Below, one piece after another: positions 18,759-27,803 of a stretch of 64,000 nucleotides of DNA. The stretch comes from Mycobacterium sp. JS623 (GTDB lineage Bacteria; Actinomycetota; Actinomycetes; Mycobacteriales; Mycobacteriaceae). Position 1 is the first letter of the stretch; every line of letters starts with the position of its first letter. The stretch lies in the NCBI RefSeq assembly GCF_000328565.1, contig NC_019957.1, positions 1 to 64,000 on the forward strand, given 5' to 3'. Below the pieces are notes generated by a model. That model ran no database searches, had not been told where the DNA came from, and saw nothing but the letters and a program-made list of their open reading frames with translations. Position numbers and translations under genes: made by a program.

Positions 18759-20198
18759 ACCGCGCCCACGTCCTCCTCTTGGTGGCCTACGAGACCATAT
18801 TGATCACTGCACGCGACAACGGCGACTCATAGGAAGACAGGCGCCGTCGCGAGAGGTACCAGTTCGCCGCATGCCCGGACCGGTTCGCCGAGTCGAAATG
18901 TTGGTCTACCGCGTTTTGCCAGGGCGACCATAGCGACAGGCCAAGACCGCATCGTCAGTTCGTGAAGGCCGCTTGGTCATTTCTCGTGCGGACCCCATCG
19001 GATGATGAAAGCGGTTGTCGCCCTGCGCCTGCTGTCGATACCGGTCCACACGACGCCGCATTCTCCGCTTGGGGCACGACTGGGCGGCGAGGCCGAACAC
19101 GGTGGCATGGTCGCAGGTCTCAGCTTGCTGACCTGTCGCGGGGGCCCCTGCTGTAATCGCATGTCGGCGCGCCAGCGCAGGCTTGGACATCGGTCGCGCC
19201 ACGCGTTCCGTGTGGGCATGATCACTTCGTCGAACCCGGTGACAGGTCCGCGGCGCGCCACCGGTCCCTCCTACGGCTGAAGTGGTGAACTCGACGGCCT
19301 CGTTCTCATCCTGTCTGTTGCCCCCGAAGAAGCGCCATTGCCCTCGGGACGAACAGCGGCGTGATCCAGCTGTGGCACAGTGTGGTTGAAATCACTGGAC
19401 CTTGCGGTACGCGTGCGTTCTGTTGAACTGGAAGTGGATGCCTCGAGATCACTTCGCCCGCCTCTGGTCGGGCTGGCATGCTGGCTGCGGTCCGCCACAC
19501 GACGGGATTCAAGCTCGACGTCGAACACTTTACGGCGGGAACCATCCTCGTGAACTACTGCTCGCACCTCTGTGCACCACCTCAAACATATTGTGCTGAA
19601 ATGTAATAAAAGCGCCGAGGCGTTTGGCGTAGAGTGCAAGACAGTCTCACGAGAGCCGCTCTCTCGCCTGCCCGGCGGTTGGGCAGCAGCAGAATCCGAC
19701 CCACGTCAGTACGCGGCCGGATGGCCCTGACAGCCGGACCATCCATGTTAATCCTGTTGAACGGCAGTAGCAGTGGCCAGCTGCGCGAAGTCGCCCGTCG
19801 ACTATCCGGCAACTCGAGGCAGACGTCGGGACGCACGGTGATCTCGTGTTTTCACGATGTCAATGCATCGCATCAAAGAACAATGTGTGATGACTGGCAA
19901 GCTACTGGACTTGCTGTACTTCCCTGCACTCGCACATCGCTTCCCGACTACATTACCTGCAGCACAGCAGTTTCCAATTCAGGAGCTCGACCTTCAACAT
20001 GTTGAACGAGCCGATACCTGCGCGCGGCAGCTAGCAAATTTACCCACGCGACAATGACGGGCCCGAGAGTTTGGCCGATGGAGGAAAAGCCTATGTGTCG
20101 CGCGCAACCGAGATAGAACTGGCGCGAGCGGATTAACCAGCGGGGATAGCGTCTGCGATTCCACGTGTGAGGTATGTCGGACGGCCTTAGTCCCGGGG

Positions 20199-20210
20199 GG
20201 TGGTACCACC
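20199..20210. repeat. 12-bp perfect palindrome
   Basis: GGTGGTACCACC is an exact palindrome in the gene-free DNA about 275 bp upstream of the glycosyltransferase start. It is a candidate operator. No partner copy was noticed elsewhere in the window. Confidence 0.35.
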
Positions 20211-20325
20211 GGTCACGCAAGAGCCAGGGGTTGCGCGCCAGCTACCCTTATGCGAATCTAAGGCGAATTCAACACTGGTGTAAGAAATCTCGAATCGATT
20301 GGAGCGGTCGCGCATAGGGGGTTGC

Positions 20326-20341
20326 GCACCCCGGGGGGTGC
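20326..20341. repeat. Inverted repeat GCACCCC-GG-GGGGTGC
   Basis: A 7-bp perfect stem with a 2-bp centre, about 140 bp upstream of the glycosyltransferase start. It could be an operator or a compact hairpin. It has no downstream T-run, so it is not a canonical terminator. Confidence 0.35.
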
Positions 20342-20483
20342 TCGCGAAAACAGCTGAGCTCGCCGGATGCACTGGCACGCGGCATGTCTTAGCTCAGATC
20401 CACAGCATCGAGGAATGCCACTCGCGAGCAGTTCATTGGACTTCCAACGTCGAAGGTTTCCATTTTTACAAGCGCTTAACCTA

Positions 20484-21368
20484 ATGAGTCCGTACGAAAC
20501 ATGGAATGAGCCAAGCAAGATGGCGAAGCTGGTAAGTATTTGGGAGGGCGTGACGCACACCGCCACGCGTCCAACGGTGTCGGTCGTGATTCCGGCGCTG
20601 AACGAGGCACGGAACCTTCCTCACGTCGCGGCATGCATGCCGAACGACGTCGATGAGATCGTTTTCGTCAACGGGGCGTCGGTCGACGACACTGCGGAGG
20701 TCGCCCGCGAGTTGTGGCCGGACGCAGTTCATGTCAGCCAAACCCGTAAGGGCAAAGGTAATGCGTTGGCTTGCGGGATACTTGCATCCTCGAGTGACAT
20801 CATCGTACTGATCGACGCCGACTGCAGTACGGATCCGAGAGAGATCCCACGCTTCGTCTCTGCACTGATCTCTGGGGCGGATTTCGCGAAGGGATCCCGA
20901 TTCATCCAGGGCGGGGGCAGCGCGGACATCACCTTCCTGCGGCGGCTTGGGAACTGGGGATTGAACGCACTTGTCAACATGCTGTTCGCGACCAAGTACA
21001 CCGATTTGTGTTACGGATACAACGCATTATGGCGCCACTGCATTGACGTGATCCGGTTGCCAGACGTCGCGGCAACGGAACCGCAGTGGGGTGACGGATT
21101 CGAGATCGAGACGCTCATCAATGTCCGTGTCGCTGCCAACCGGTTGAAGATCGCCGAGGTGTGCAGTTACGAGGCCAGCCGCATCTACGGTGTGAGCAAT
21201 CTCAACGCCGTAAAGGACGGGCTGCGGGTGCTGAAAACGATCCGGCAGGAATTCGCCTATACCCGACAGGTGACATCGTCCGAACGGGCCGACAGGCCGC
21301 TGGCGGCAGTCCGGCCGCTGACGGTCGAACAACCGGTCGTCTTCGGCGGTCCTGAACCGGCCGCCTAG
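20484..21368 (+). CDS. Family 2 glycosyltransferase (polyprenyl-phosphate mannosyltransferase-like)
   Basis: Predicted 294-residue GT-A enzyme. The core starts with TVSVVIPALNEARNLPHV and has FVNGASVDDT, the RKGKGNALACG segment and the metal-binding VLIDADCSTD motif, as in polyprenol-phosphate glycosyltransferases; KGSRFIQGGG and GYNALW follow. The start is ATG 20484 or possibly ATG 20520; neither has a strong Shine-Dalgarno. The TAG stop is part of the CTAG at which the neighbouring IS481-type element inserted, so the protein appears intact. Given adjacent manB-manA, a polyprenyl-phosphate-mannose synthase role is plausible but not shown. Confidence 0.85.
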   Translation: MSPYETWNEPSKMAKLVSIWEGVTHTATRPTVSVVIPALNEARNLPHVAACMPNDVDEIVFVNGASVDDTAEVARELWPDAVHVSQTRKGKGNALACGILASSSDIIVLIDADCSTDPREIPRFVSALISGADFAKGSRFIQGGGSADITFLRRLGNWGLNALVNMLFATKYTDLCYGYNALWRHCIDVIRLPDVAATEPQWGDGFEIETLINVRVAANRLKIAEVCSYEASRIYGVSNLNAVKDGLRVLKTIRQEFAYTRQVTSSERADRPLAAVRPLTVEQPVVFGGPEPAA

Positions 21369-21369
21369 G

Positions 21370-22436
21370 TGTACCGAGCCATCAGGTTGGTAGCAGTCGG
21401 CTTATCGGTGGGAGGCCGCCGAGTGCGCTGTGGCGTCGTTGAGTGTTGTAGTTCTCGATCCAGGGTGCAAGGGCTGCGTTGTTACTGGCGAAGACCTGGC
21501 GGTAGGCCCACTCGGTTTGCAGGGTGCGGTTGAGGCGTTCCACCTTTCCGTTCTGCCAGGGGCAGTGGGGTCTGATGAATATCTGTTTGGCGCCCAGATC
21601 GGCGCAGACTTGGCGCAGCGAGTAGCGGTAGGCCCACGCGTTGTCGGCCATGATCCGCTCGATACGGATGATGCCGTGGTCGTGGAAATAGGCGGCGGCG
21701 CGACGCAGAAATGCCGCACAAGTCGGGCCTTTCTCATCGAGCAGGATCTCGGAGTATGCCAGCCTGGAGTGGTCGTCGACGAGTGAGTGCACGTAGTCAA
21801 ATCCCCTGCCTGCCTTGGGGGGTCGTGCAACCTTGTTTCTGCCGAGTGCACGCCAACCGCCGCCGTCAGGGATGCGCCCTAGCTTTTTGACATCCATGTG
21901 GACCAACTCGCCCGGATGTTTTCTCTCGTAACGCACTGCGGTGGCCTTCGACGCACGGATCAGCTCGCCGGTCATCGGGTCGCAATCCCGCAAGTAAGCG
22001 ACCCCACGTCGACGCAATACCCGCGAAACTGTGCGGGCACTGACTCCTAGCTTCGCGGCGATCTCATCAGGGCCACATCGCTGACGGCGGCGCCAAGCCA
22101 CGATCTGGCTTTCCAGTGCACGCGGTGTGCGAGTGGGCATGGAATGCGGCCTCGAAGAACGGTCTGACAGACCAGCCTCTCCCTCGGCTTCGAACCGGTT
22201 AATCCAGGTGTGCACGCTCTTGCGTGACACCCCCATGGCGGTGGCGATATGAGCTTTGGCCCAGCCCGCTTGATACCGACGCACCATCAGGAGGCGGCCA
22301 TGAAAAGTCGTGCGGGCATTACGGTGGGACACGAGAACCTCCGGACGGTGATGGGCCTTCGACAAGCCACACCCCACCCGGGGGTTCTCTTCACATCAAG
22401 CCGACACGCCTGCTACCAACGTCTTGTCCAGCTACA
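21370..22436. mobile_element. IS481-family insertion sequence
   Basis: About 1,067-bp element bounded by imperfect inverted repeats that begin TGTA and share the internal blocks GTTGGTAGCAG and GTCGGCTT at both ends. Each end abuts CCTAG (CCTAGG at 21364-21369 on the left, CCTAGA at 22437-22442 on the right), matching the NCTAGN target preference known for IS481. One transposase gene fills it on the minus strand. It appears structurally complete and therefore possibly recent. Confidence 0.85.
21382..22332 (-). CDS. IS481-family transposase
   Basis: DDE recombinase of 316 residues that moves the element. The N-terminal half carries two HTH segments (RRYQAGWAKAHIATAMGVS and a second GVSARTVSRVL region). 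The rve-type catalytic core follows: Asp in ELVHMDVKKLG, Asp in YVHSLVDDHSR, and Glu in WQNGKVERLNRTLQ. I place the start at GTG 22332 (SHRNAR opening, standard for this family) rather than at the longer frame beginning at 22377. The frame is intact and ends inside the left inverted repeat region. Confidence 0.9.
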   Translation of the reverse strand: MSHRNARTTFHGRLLMVRRYQAGWAKAHIATAMGVSRKSVHTWINRFEAEGEAGLSDRSSRPHSMPTRTPRALESQIVAWRRRQRCGPDEIAAKLGVSARTVSRVLRRRGVAYLRDCDPMTGELIRASKATAVRYERKHPGELVHMDVKKLGRIPDGGGWRALGRNKVARPPKAGRGFDYVHSLVDDHSRLAYSEILLDEKGPTCAAFLRRAAAYFHDHGIIRIERIMADNAWAYRYSLRQVCADLGAKQIFIRPHCPWQNGKVERLNRTLQTEWAYRQVFASNNAALAPWIENYNTQRRHSALGGLPPISRLLPT

Positions 22437-22532
22437 CCTAGAAGGCGGGATGAACTACTGGAACGACATCGGCCATCGCTAGCATCCTGTCTCTGGGCCA
22501 ACTGATCATCACACGGACATCCAGGTTTTGGC

Positions 22533-22956
22533 GAGGAGCGCCTCACCCCGTTGCAGGTTCGTTGGCCACCTCGTCGGTCGCCAACGTTGTACTGGGACTC
22601 GCGTTTTGGGGTCTTGTCGGCGAAGATGTTCCCGCCTGAAAATCTTGGTGTCATGACAGCAGTCCTGGCAGTGATCATGTGGGTTGGGGTGCTCGTTTCG
22701 ACCGGAGTGGGCGACGCCTACACCGCCTTGCTGCCGCGGCCGGAACGGATCGATCACACTTCTACAGCCGCGGTCAGCGCCTGTTCTACAGCCGTGCCGT
22801 CTGTGCCTAATTTGCGGCGGCAATCTGCACCATTCGATGGTTGCATGCGGTCCGGGGATCGCTCGCAGTCGGCCCCATGGTGGCAGCAGCAACACTAGTC
22901 TGGGCGACTGCGTCCCTTCAGAATTGGACCTTTGCTGCGCTGGGCCGTTGACGCAT
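22533..22956 (+). pseudogene. Frameshifted fragment of a polysaccharide flippase
   Basis: Translations from two frames join into one flippase-like N-terminus. From 22553 one frame gives AGSLATSSVANVVLGLAFWGL; near 22617-22623 a one-base shift leads into KMFPPENLGVMTAVLAVIMW and VSTGVGDAYTALLPR. Farther on, a third frame gives GQRLFYSRAVCA and a hydrophobic VAAATLVWATA helix. The order matches the opening of the intact flippase at 5625 (hydrophobic helix, ARLFPSTEVG, small-residue helix). Nothing resembling the C-terminal half remains. It lies immediately right of the IS element, so it may be debris of the same glycan locus. Confidence 0.6.
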
Positions 22957-23171
22957 ACGATCGCCACGGACCCGGCCCCGAGCGTTGGCACTGGCCGGCG
23001 TGAGATTGGCTTGCTTTGACGCCAGCCGTCCAGACACTCGCTGCGGAGCACCCGCCGCGACGGCGGCCGGGATGTTGAAGTTCACGGCAATACGTGCCGA
23101 AGCCTAATTCGCTTGTGGGGACGCCGGCACCGGCGGTTTCCGGCGTGTCGACTGCGCGCACCCGTTATTAA

Positions 23172-23513
23172 TCAGGTCGCGTGCGGTAGCGGCGTAGCAA
23201 CCCCGAGTGACGCATGGCGCCTGGCGCCTCGGTTGGCAATGGAGACACGTGACGGACCGCTGGACTCACTGGGCGGCGGCTCGGCCTTGCGCTGCTGTCT
23301 GTCTGGGTCCTGTACAACAACGCCCGTGGTGCCTCGTCCGAACAGGCGACGCAGCATGGTCGCACGGCGATATCGGGGGCATTGCCCCGGCACGCAGCGC
23401 GCGCAGTCGGATCCTTTGCGGTGGTGTTCGTGCGCTGCCCGGTCGTGGCCGCATATACACGTGTTGTCAGGCACCGCCACACTGTACGCCCGCATTGGAT
23501 GTCTGCAGGTCAA
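23172..23513 (-). CDS. Small Cys/His-motif protein (possible zinc-binding), paralogue
   Basis: A 113-residue protein with the pattern C-x-C-G-H-x4-H-x-H-H-R-x-G-x-D-C-x2-C-x4-C-x2-Y-R at residues about 19-49, then a basic and proline/serine-rich tail. It shares the motif with the 69-residue protein at 16110-16319. Function unknown; the spacing of Cys and His suggests a metal knuckle. Both copies lie beside broken genes, so it may be part of mobile or decaying DNA. An overlapping frame on the plus strand has no such signature and is taken to be a shadow. Confidence 0.55.
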   Translation of the reverse strand: MTCRHPMRAYSVAVPDNTCICGHDRAAHEHHRKGSDCARCVPGQCPRYRRATMLRRLFGRGTTGVVVQDPDRQQRKAEPPPSESSGPSRVSIANRGARRHASLGVATPLPHAT

Positions 23514-23763
23514 AAGCGCAGATCCGGCAGAAGCGGCCTAATCCGGTCACCGCAGAGCGCCTATCGCGAAGAAGCGCAACGCGGCGATCTCTGGTCGTCC
23601 GCGCACAGGGTTCCCGGAGTCAAGAGCGAAGCCGGGGCTAAGAACGAAGTCGGGGCTGCAGCCGATTATCGCGGCAACTGGCGTCGGGCACCGCGCACCC
23701 GGCGGCTGGGCGGGTTTACACCTTTGTACGACACGTGTCGGCCATGACGCAGGCGCCGCAGTC

Positions 23764-24673
23764 CTAGCCGTCAGTCAGGGCCAGTCGCTCGAGCAGCCAC
23801 TGTCGAAGCTCGGGTCCGTAGTCGTCGCGCTGCAGCGCGAAGTCCAGCGCCGCCTTGAGATAGCCGCCCGGGTCGCCCACGTGATGCCGTGAGCCACGGT
23901 GACACTACGACGTGGACCGGATGGCCTTCGTCGATTAGCAATGCGATCGGATCCGTCAGCTGAATCTCACCGCCCGCACCGCGGGAGACTCGACGCAAAG
24001 CGTCAAAGATCGCGCGGTCCAACACATATCGGGCAGCCGCCGCGTACAACGACGGCGCATCATCTGCGTTGGGCTTCTCGACCATGCCCTTCACCGGTCG
24101 CACGTTCGGGTTGACGGCGTCGGGCACGCTCTCGACATCGAATACGCCGTAGGCGCTGATCTGTTCGCGCGCCACCTCGATGGCACACAGGACCGAACCT
24201 CCACGCTTGGCACGCACCTTCGACATCGTCTCCAATACGCCCGTCGGAAGCACCAGGTCGTCGGGTAGCAGTATGGCGACGGCGCTTTCATCGGGTAGCA
24301 GTGTTGGCTCGACGCAGTTCACCGCGTGGCCCAGACCCAGCGGTTCGGCCTGGACAACGGACTCGACTTTGATGAGCGCCGGTGCACGACGCACCTTTTC
24401 GAGCATCAGGTGCTTGCCGCGAGCTTCGAGCATGCCCTCGAGGACGAGGTCTTCGATGAAGTGGGCGACGACACCGTCCTTACCCTTGGAAGTGACGATG
24501 ACCAGGCGCTCTGCCCCCGTTTCGGCGGCCTCCGGCGACCAGTTCGATGCCCGGGGTATCGACGACCGGCAACGTTTCTTTAGGAACGGTTTTCGTGGCG
24601 GGTAGGACTCGGGTGCCGAGGCCCGCGGCTTGGCGATCGCGGTGTAAGGAACCTGGACCCGGGCTTGCGCCAT
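23764..24673 (-). pseudogene. galU: galU pseudogene (UTP-glucose-1-phosphate uridylyltransferase)
   Basis: The sequence is a recognisable GalU broken by at least three frameshifts. It opens with [11 protein letters not shown] in one frame. [32 protein letters not shown] lies in another frame. The first frame resumes at [22 protein letters not shown] and runs through LPDDLVLPTGVLETMSKVRAK, GVFDVE, KGMVEKP and GGEIQLTDPIAL. The C-terminus continues in a third frame (HHVGDPGGYLKAALDFAL ... LLERLALTDG). The active-site Lys/Asp regions are split between frames, so no active enzyme can be made. A functional copy would be expected elsewhere in the genome. Confidence 0.8.
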
Positions 24674-25429
24674 GATTCACCGTAACGTGGCTAGGTCAGG
24701 CGGTCAGCGTGAGCAAAGCTGGTGTGGCGCAGGTCATGGACCGCTCAGGTGCACATGGGATCGGGCGGTAGAGCGACATTGGTTGACAGATTTATGCGAC
24801 GTCGGTCGGCGGCGAACTAGCAACCGCCGGATCCACAAGTGTGGACGATCGCTCAAAATGCGACGGGCGGTGAAACGACCGTCTTAGTGACGGAGCCGAA
24901 TCCCTGGCCACTCCTACAGATCCCGATAGCCGAAATGGGTAAGTGAATTAACGAAAGTGAAAAATCGGGGCGTTATGATGAATCAGGTCGCCGTGGCCGG
25001 GGACTGACTACCAAAGTCCTGGCGTGTGCGGTAGTCACTGGGGACAGACAAGCATTGACCGCCAAGGGTTCCCGAGCCACGGCGACCGCACGACCTGGGT
25101 GAGGCGGTGAGCTGCCGAGATTCTGGGTCACCTCGTGACTGATGATCGACATGTCCTTCGGGGCATCCGGGAAGTGATACGGAGTCGCTAGCCGACCGAA
25201 TAGGCACGTGCAGAGTCGAACAGAGGCCACGATCTCGTTGAGGAGATCCGCGTGCGCGGCGCTGAGAAGACTAAACGGCTATCCAGCTGTTCCACTTTGG
25301 ACCAGTAGAAAGTTTCGGGCCGCAGTACGATCCGAGAACTGCATCGGCCACGGTGACGGGATGGGGAACACAGGCGCCACCGGGGTGAAAGCGGCAACGG
25401 TGCTGATGGCTCGAATGGATTAAACGATA
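24674..25429. other. Gene-free stretch
   Basis: About 0.75 kb between the galU pseudogene and the short-chain dehydrogenase remnant. No frame has a recognisable domain or consistent codon bias; there is no obvious RNA gene. Confidence 0.45.
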
Positions 25430-25755
25430 ACAAGGCCTACGTGGCGACGTTCGCCGAGGGGCTGAACGCCGAATTCGCACCTGCGGGAATCGATGTACTG
25501 TGCGTGCTGCCCGGGCCGGTCAACAGCGGCTTCGGCGCACGCGCCGGGCTAGCCATGGACGGCGCTGCGACTCCGCGCAGTGTCGCCGAATCCGCCGTTG
25601 GGGCGCTGGGACGTCGCTCGGTAGTGCCCGGCGCGTCAGCCAAGATCCTCTCCGCCGCCCTGCTCATGCTGCCGCGACGCCTGCGCACCCGGGGGATGGC
25701 CCGCGCCGTCGCCGGGATGCGGCGTCGCGAACCCGCCGGCTCCCAACCCGGCTAA
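25430..25755 (+). pseudogene. C-terminal remnant of a short-chain dehydrogenase
   Basis: About 105 residues matching the C-terminal third of mycobacterial SDR enzymes: NKAYVATFAEGLNAEF, then the GIDVLCVLPGPVNSGF strand-turn that follows the active site, then a basic tail. The Lys of the YxxxK motif is present but the catalytic Tyr and the whole Rossmann nucleotide-binding half are missing upstream. A GTG at 25441 could start translation but the product could not bind cofactor. It is a truncated relic. Confidence 0.6.
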
Positions 25756-25766
25756 CCGGCGCCGCA

Positions 25767-26075
25767 CTATCCCAGTTTGATGGGCCCGGCGTTGTCGACG
25801 ATCTGCGCGATCTCCACGTACTCGATCGTCGGTGCGACGCCGTACAGCTCGGTCACCGTCTGCCGCAGCTCCTCGGAAAAGAACTGCTGTGCAGCGTCTT
25901 TGGAATCCCAGATGTAGAAGTTACTCGCCCGCCGCGCGGCTTCATCGAAGCTTAAGAACTTGAAGCGCAGATGAGGCATGCCCACGAACGTCGCTCGGGC
26001 GTTGTCGGCGATGCCGATCACCCGTGCGCGGTCGAACGAATCCTGGTACTGGAAGGTGACGATGACACCGATCAC
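25767..26075 (-). CDS. YdhR-like / ABM-domain putative monooxygenase
   Basis: About 102-residue alpha+beta barrel protein with the ydhR-like opening IGVIVTFQYQ, then GMPHLRFKFLSF, FYIWDSKDAAQQFF and IEYVEIAQIVDN. Such dimeric ferredoxin-fold proteins are annotated as putative monooxygenases; the substrate is unknown. The start is GTG 26075, preceded by GGAGGAG with short spacing; the longer in-frame start at 26189 adds an Arg-rich tail. It is convergent with the SDR remnant. Confidence 0.65.
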   Translation of the reverse strand: MIGVIVTFQYQDSFDRARVIGIADNARATFVGMPHLRFKFLSFDEAARRASNFYIWDSKDAAQQFFSEELRQTVTELYGVAPTIEYVEIAQIVDNAGPIKLG

Positions 26076-26292
26076 GGCTCCTCCTGCGGTCCTCCGCGTG
26101 ATCCTTGCCCGCCGAGCGGCCGTGGTCAACGCCGGCCGCTGGCCGCCAGCGCCGAACTGAGATACCGGTAGATCCCGGTTGTGCCCCAAGAAAACGACAT
26201 TGGACCGCGCCGGGCTTCGTCACTGACGCCGGAGGTAACTGGCGCCGGCACCGGGCTGCGCGGCACGCGAGCGGCCTCGCTTAAATGCAGGG

Positions 26293-27405
26293 ATGGTCGG
26301 TGAGTGGATAGGGTTCGCCTTGGGGCTCTTCGTCGTCTCGGGGACGTTGGGCAGCGTGGTAGGCACCCTGGTGGTGCCGCGCAGCATCAACTCCCGGATC
26401 TCGGTCACCATCGACTTGGTCCTGGATGGGGTCTTTGTCCAACTGGCCCGCCTCGTGAGCTCCTTCGAGCGCCGCGACCGCATCCTGGCCTGGCAGTCGC
26501 CGCTGTCGCTGATGATCCGGCTTGCGACCTGGCTGGGGCTGCTCGTCGTCGGTTTTGCGCTGCTTTTGCTGCCAAGCCTGGAAGGCCGCTTGGGGCAAGC
26601 CTTTTCGGATGCCGGCTCGTCGGTGTTCACCCTCGGTTATGCCGCACCGACGGGCAGCGGCAGCACGACACTGGAGTATCTGGCGGCGTTCACCGGACTG
26701 ATCGTGATCGGCTTGCAGGTCGGCTATCTGCCCGCGCTGTATGCCGCCTTCAATCGACGCGAGACCGAAGTCAGCCTGCTGGGCTCACGCGCCGGCGTGC
26801 CCGCATGGGGTGCGGAAATCTTGGCCCGCACCCGGTGGGGCATCGAAAACGCCGACACCGGGTCGGTGCTGACGGAGTTGTTCGTCGGCTGGGAGCGTTG
26901 GGCCGCCGAGGTCGCCGAATCTCACACCACCTATCTGACGTTGGCGCGGTTCCGCTCGCCGCGGCCTATGTCGCATTGGCTGACCTCGCTGATCGCCGTG
27001 CTCGACGCCGCTGCGCTTCACCTGTCGCTGGCGCCGACGACCGAACCGAAGCTCGCCGCGCGCCTGGCGCTGCGGATGGGTTTCGTCGCTCTCGACGAGA
27101 TCGCGCGCACGATGCGCCTGCCGGTGCCTGATGACCCGGACCCAGACCAGCCGATCTCGGTGTCCTACGACGAGTTCTGTTCGGCGACGGCGATGCTGCG
27201 TGCGCTCGGTTATCCGGTCGAGGTCACCGACGCCGAAGCCTGGCCGCACTTTCGGGGTTGGCGCGCCAACTACGATGCCGCGGCCCTGGCGCTGGCGCGC
27301 AAGCTCGACGCGCCGCCGGCACTATGGTCTGGGTCGCGGCGGTGGCCCTCAACGCCGATCCCTCCGCGGCGCCCTGCGGCCAAGATCGCTCGCGACGCTG
27401 CGTAG
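26293..27405 (+). CDS. Conserved membrane protein, unknown function
   Basis: Predicted 370-residue membrane protein. Hydrophobic segments lie at about residues 6-28, 75-98 and 128-152, then a long soluble C-terminal region rich in helices (LTELFVGWERWAAEVAESH, WLTSLIAVLDAAALHLSLAP, and a WPHFRGWRANYDAAALALARKLDAPPA block). I recognise the type as a conserved actinobacterial membrane protein that may resemble ion-channel-associated proteins, but I cannot assign a function. The last 30 residues are Pro/Arg-rich. It is monocistronic, with DUF4193-like sequence convergent downstream. Confidence 0.75.
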   Translation: MVGEWIGFALGLFVVSGTLGSVVGTLVVPRSINSRISVTIDLVLDGVFVQLARLVSSFERRDRILAWQSPLSLMIRLATWLGLLVVGFALLLLPSLEGRLGQAFSDAGSSVFTLGYAAPTGSGSTTLEYLAAFTGLIVIGLQVGYLPALYAAFNRRETEVSLLGSRAGVPAWGAEILARTRWGIENADTGSVLTELFVGWERWAAEVAESHTTYLTLARFRSPRPMSHWLTSLIAVLDAAALHLSLAPTTEPKLAARLALRMGFVALDEIARTMRLPVPDDPDPDQPISVSYDEFCSATAMLRALGYPVEVTDAEAWPHFRGWRANYDAAALALARKLDAPPALWSGSRRWPSTPIPPRRPAAKIARDAA

Positions 27406-27425
27406 CCTGCCGGGCGATGCTGTCG

Positions 27426-27659
27426 TCAGACGCAATCGGCGCAGACGAGCCTGCCGCCAATTTGTCGGGCCAGCCGGCTGCGGTGCTGCACGAGAAAGCA
27501 GCTGGAACACGTGAATTCGTCGGCCTGCTTGGCAACTAACCGGACCGAGAGCAGGCGTGAAGCGTCTGGATCATGTTTGGTATCCGATCGTGTTGGGCTC
27601 CAAGGGATTCTAGGAGGGCAGCGACTCAACCGCGCCCGGGGATATGTGTTGACCCCCAT
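27426..27659 (-). pseudogene. Truncated DUF4193-family gene
   Basis: The C-terminal 43 codons (about 27426-27554) match the conserved end of the DUF4193 family, a small zinc-ribbon-like protein found throughout mycobacteria: LLSVRLVAKQADEF, then CSSCFLVQHRSRLA and a terminal CADC pair. The four cysteines are intact. The acidic N-terminal half of the family is absent and replaced by unrelated basic sequence, so it is probably a remnant, although a start inside it could still make the ribbon. Confidence 0.6.
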
Positions 27660-27803
27660 AATGCGTCGATAGCTACTTGCGAGCCAGGTTCGAATCGGCG
27701 CATGAGATCGTTTTCAGGACCAGCTGCCGGCGGTCCGGCCACCCACCGGGAACAGCGAATATTGCCGCAGAGACCTCTCCGCTTGATGACTTACGCTGGG
27801 TAA

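Larger units (their letters stand above)
18759..20483. other. Long gene-free stretch
   Basis: About 1.7 kb between manB and the next glycosyltransferase, divergently flanked. Only short frames with no recognisable domain or codon bias are present on either strand. It contains two strong dyads just upstream of the glycosyltransferase (separate entries). It is probably eroded coding DNA or a large regulatory region. Confidence 0.5.

Noticed and set aside
18906..19639. Several overlapping frames in the gap between manB and the glycosyltransferase
   Set aside because: They overlap on both strands, are Arg-rich and show no recognisable domain; treated as non-coding.
27640..27710. GTTCGAATC sequence resembling a tRNA T-loop
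   Set aside because: The flanking bases do not pair to make a T stem (CCAGG against CGGCG) and no D or anticodon arm could be drawn.
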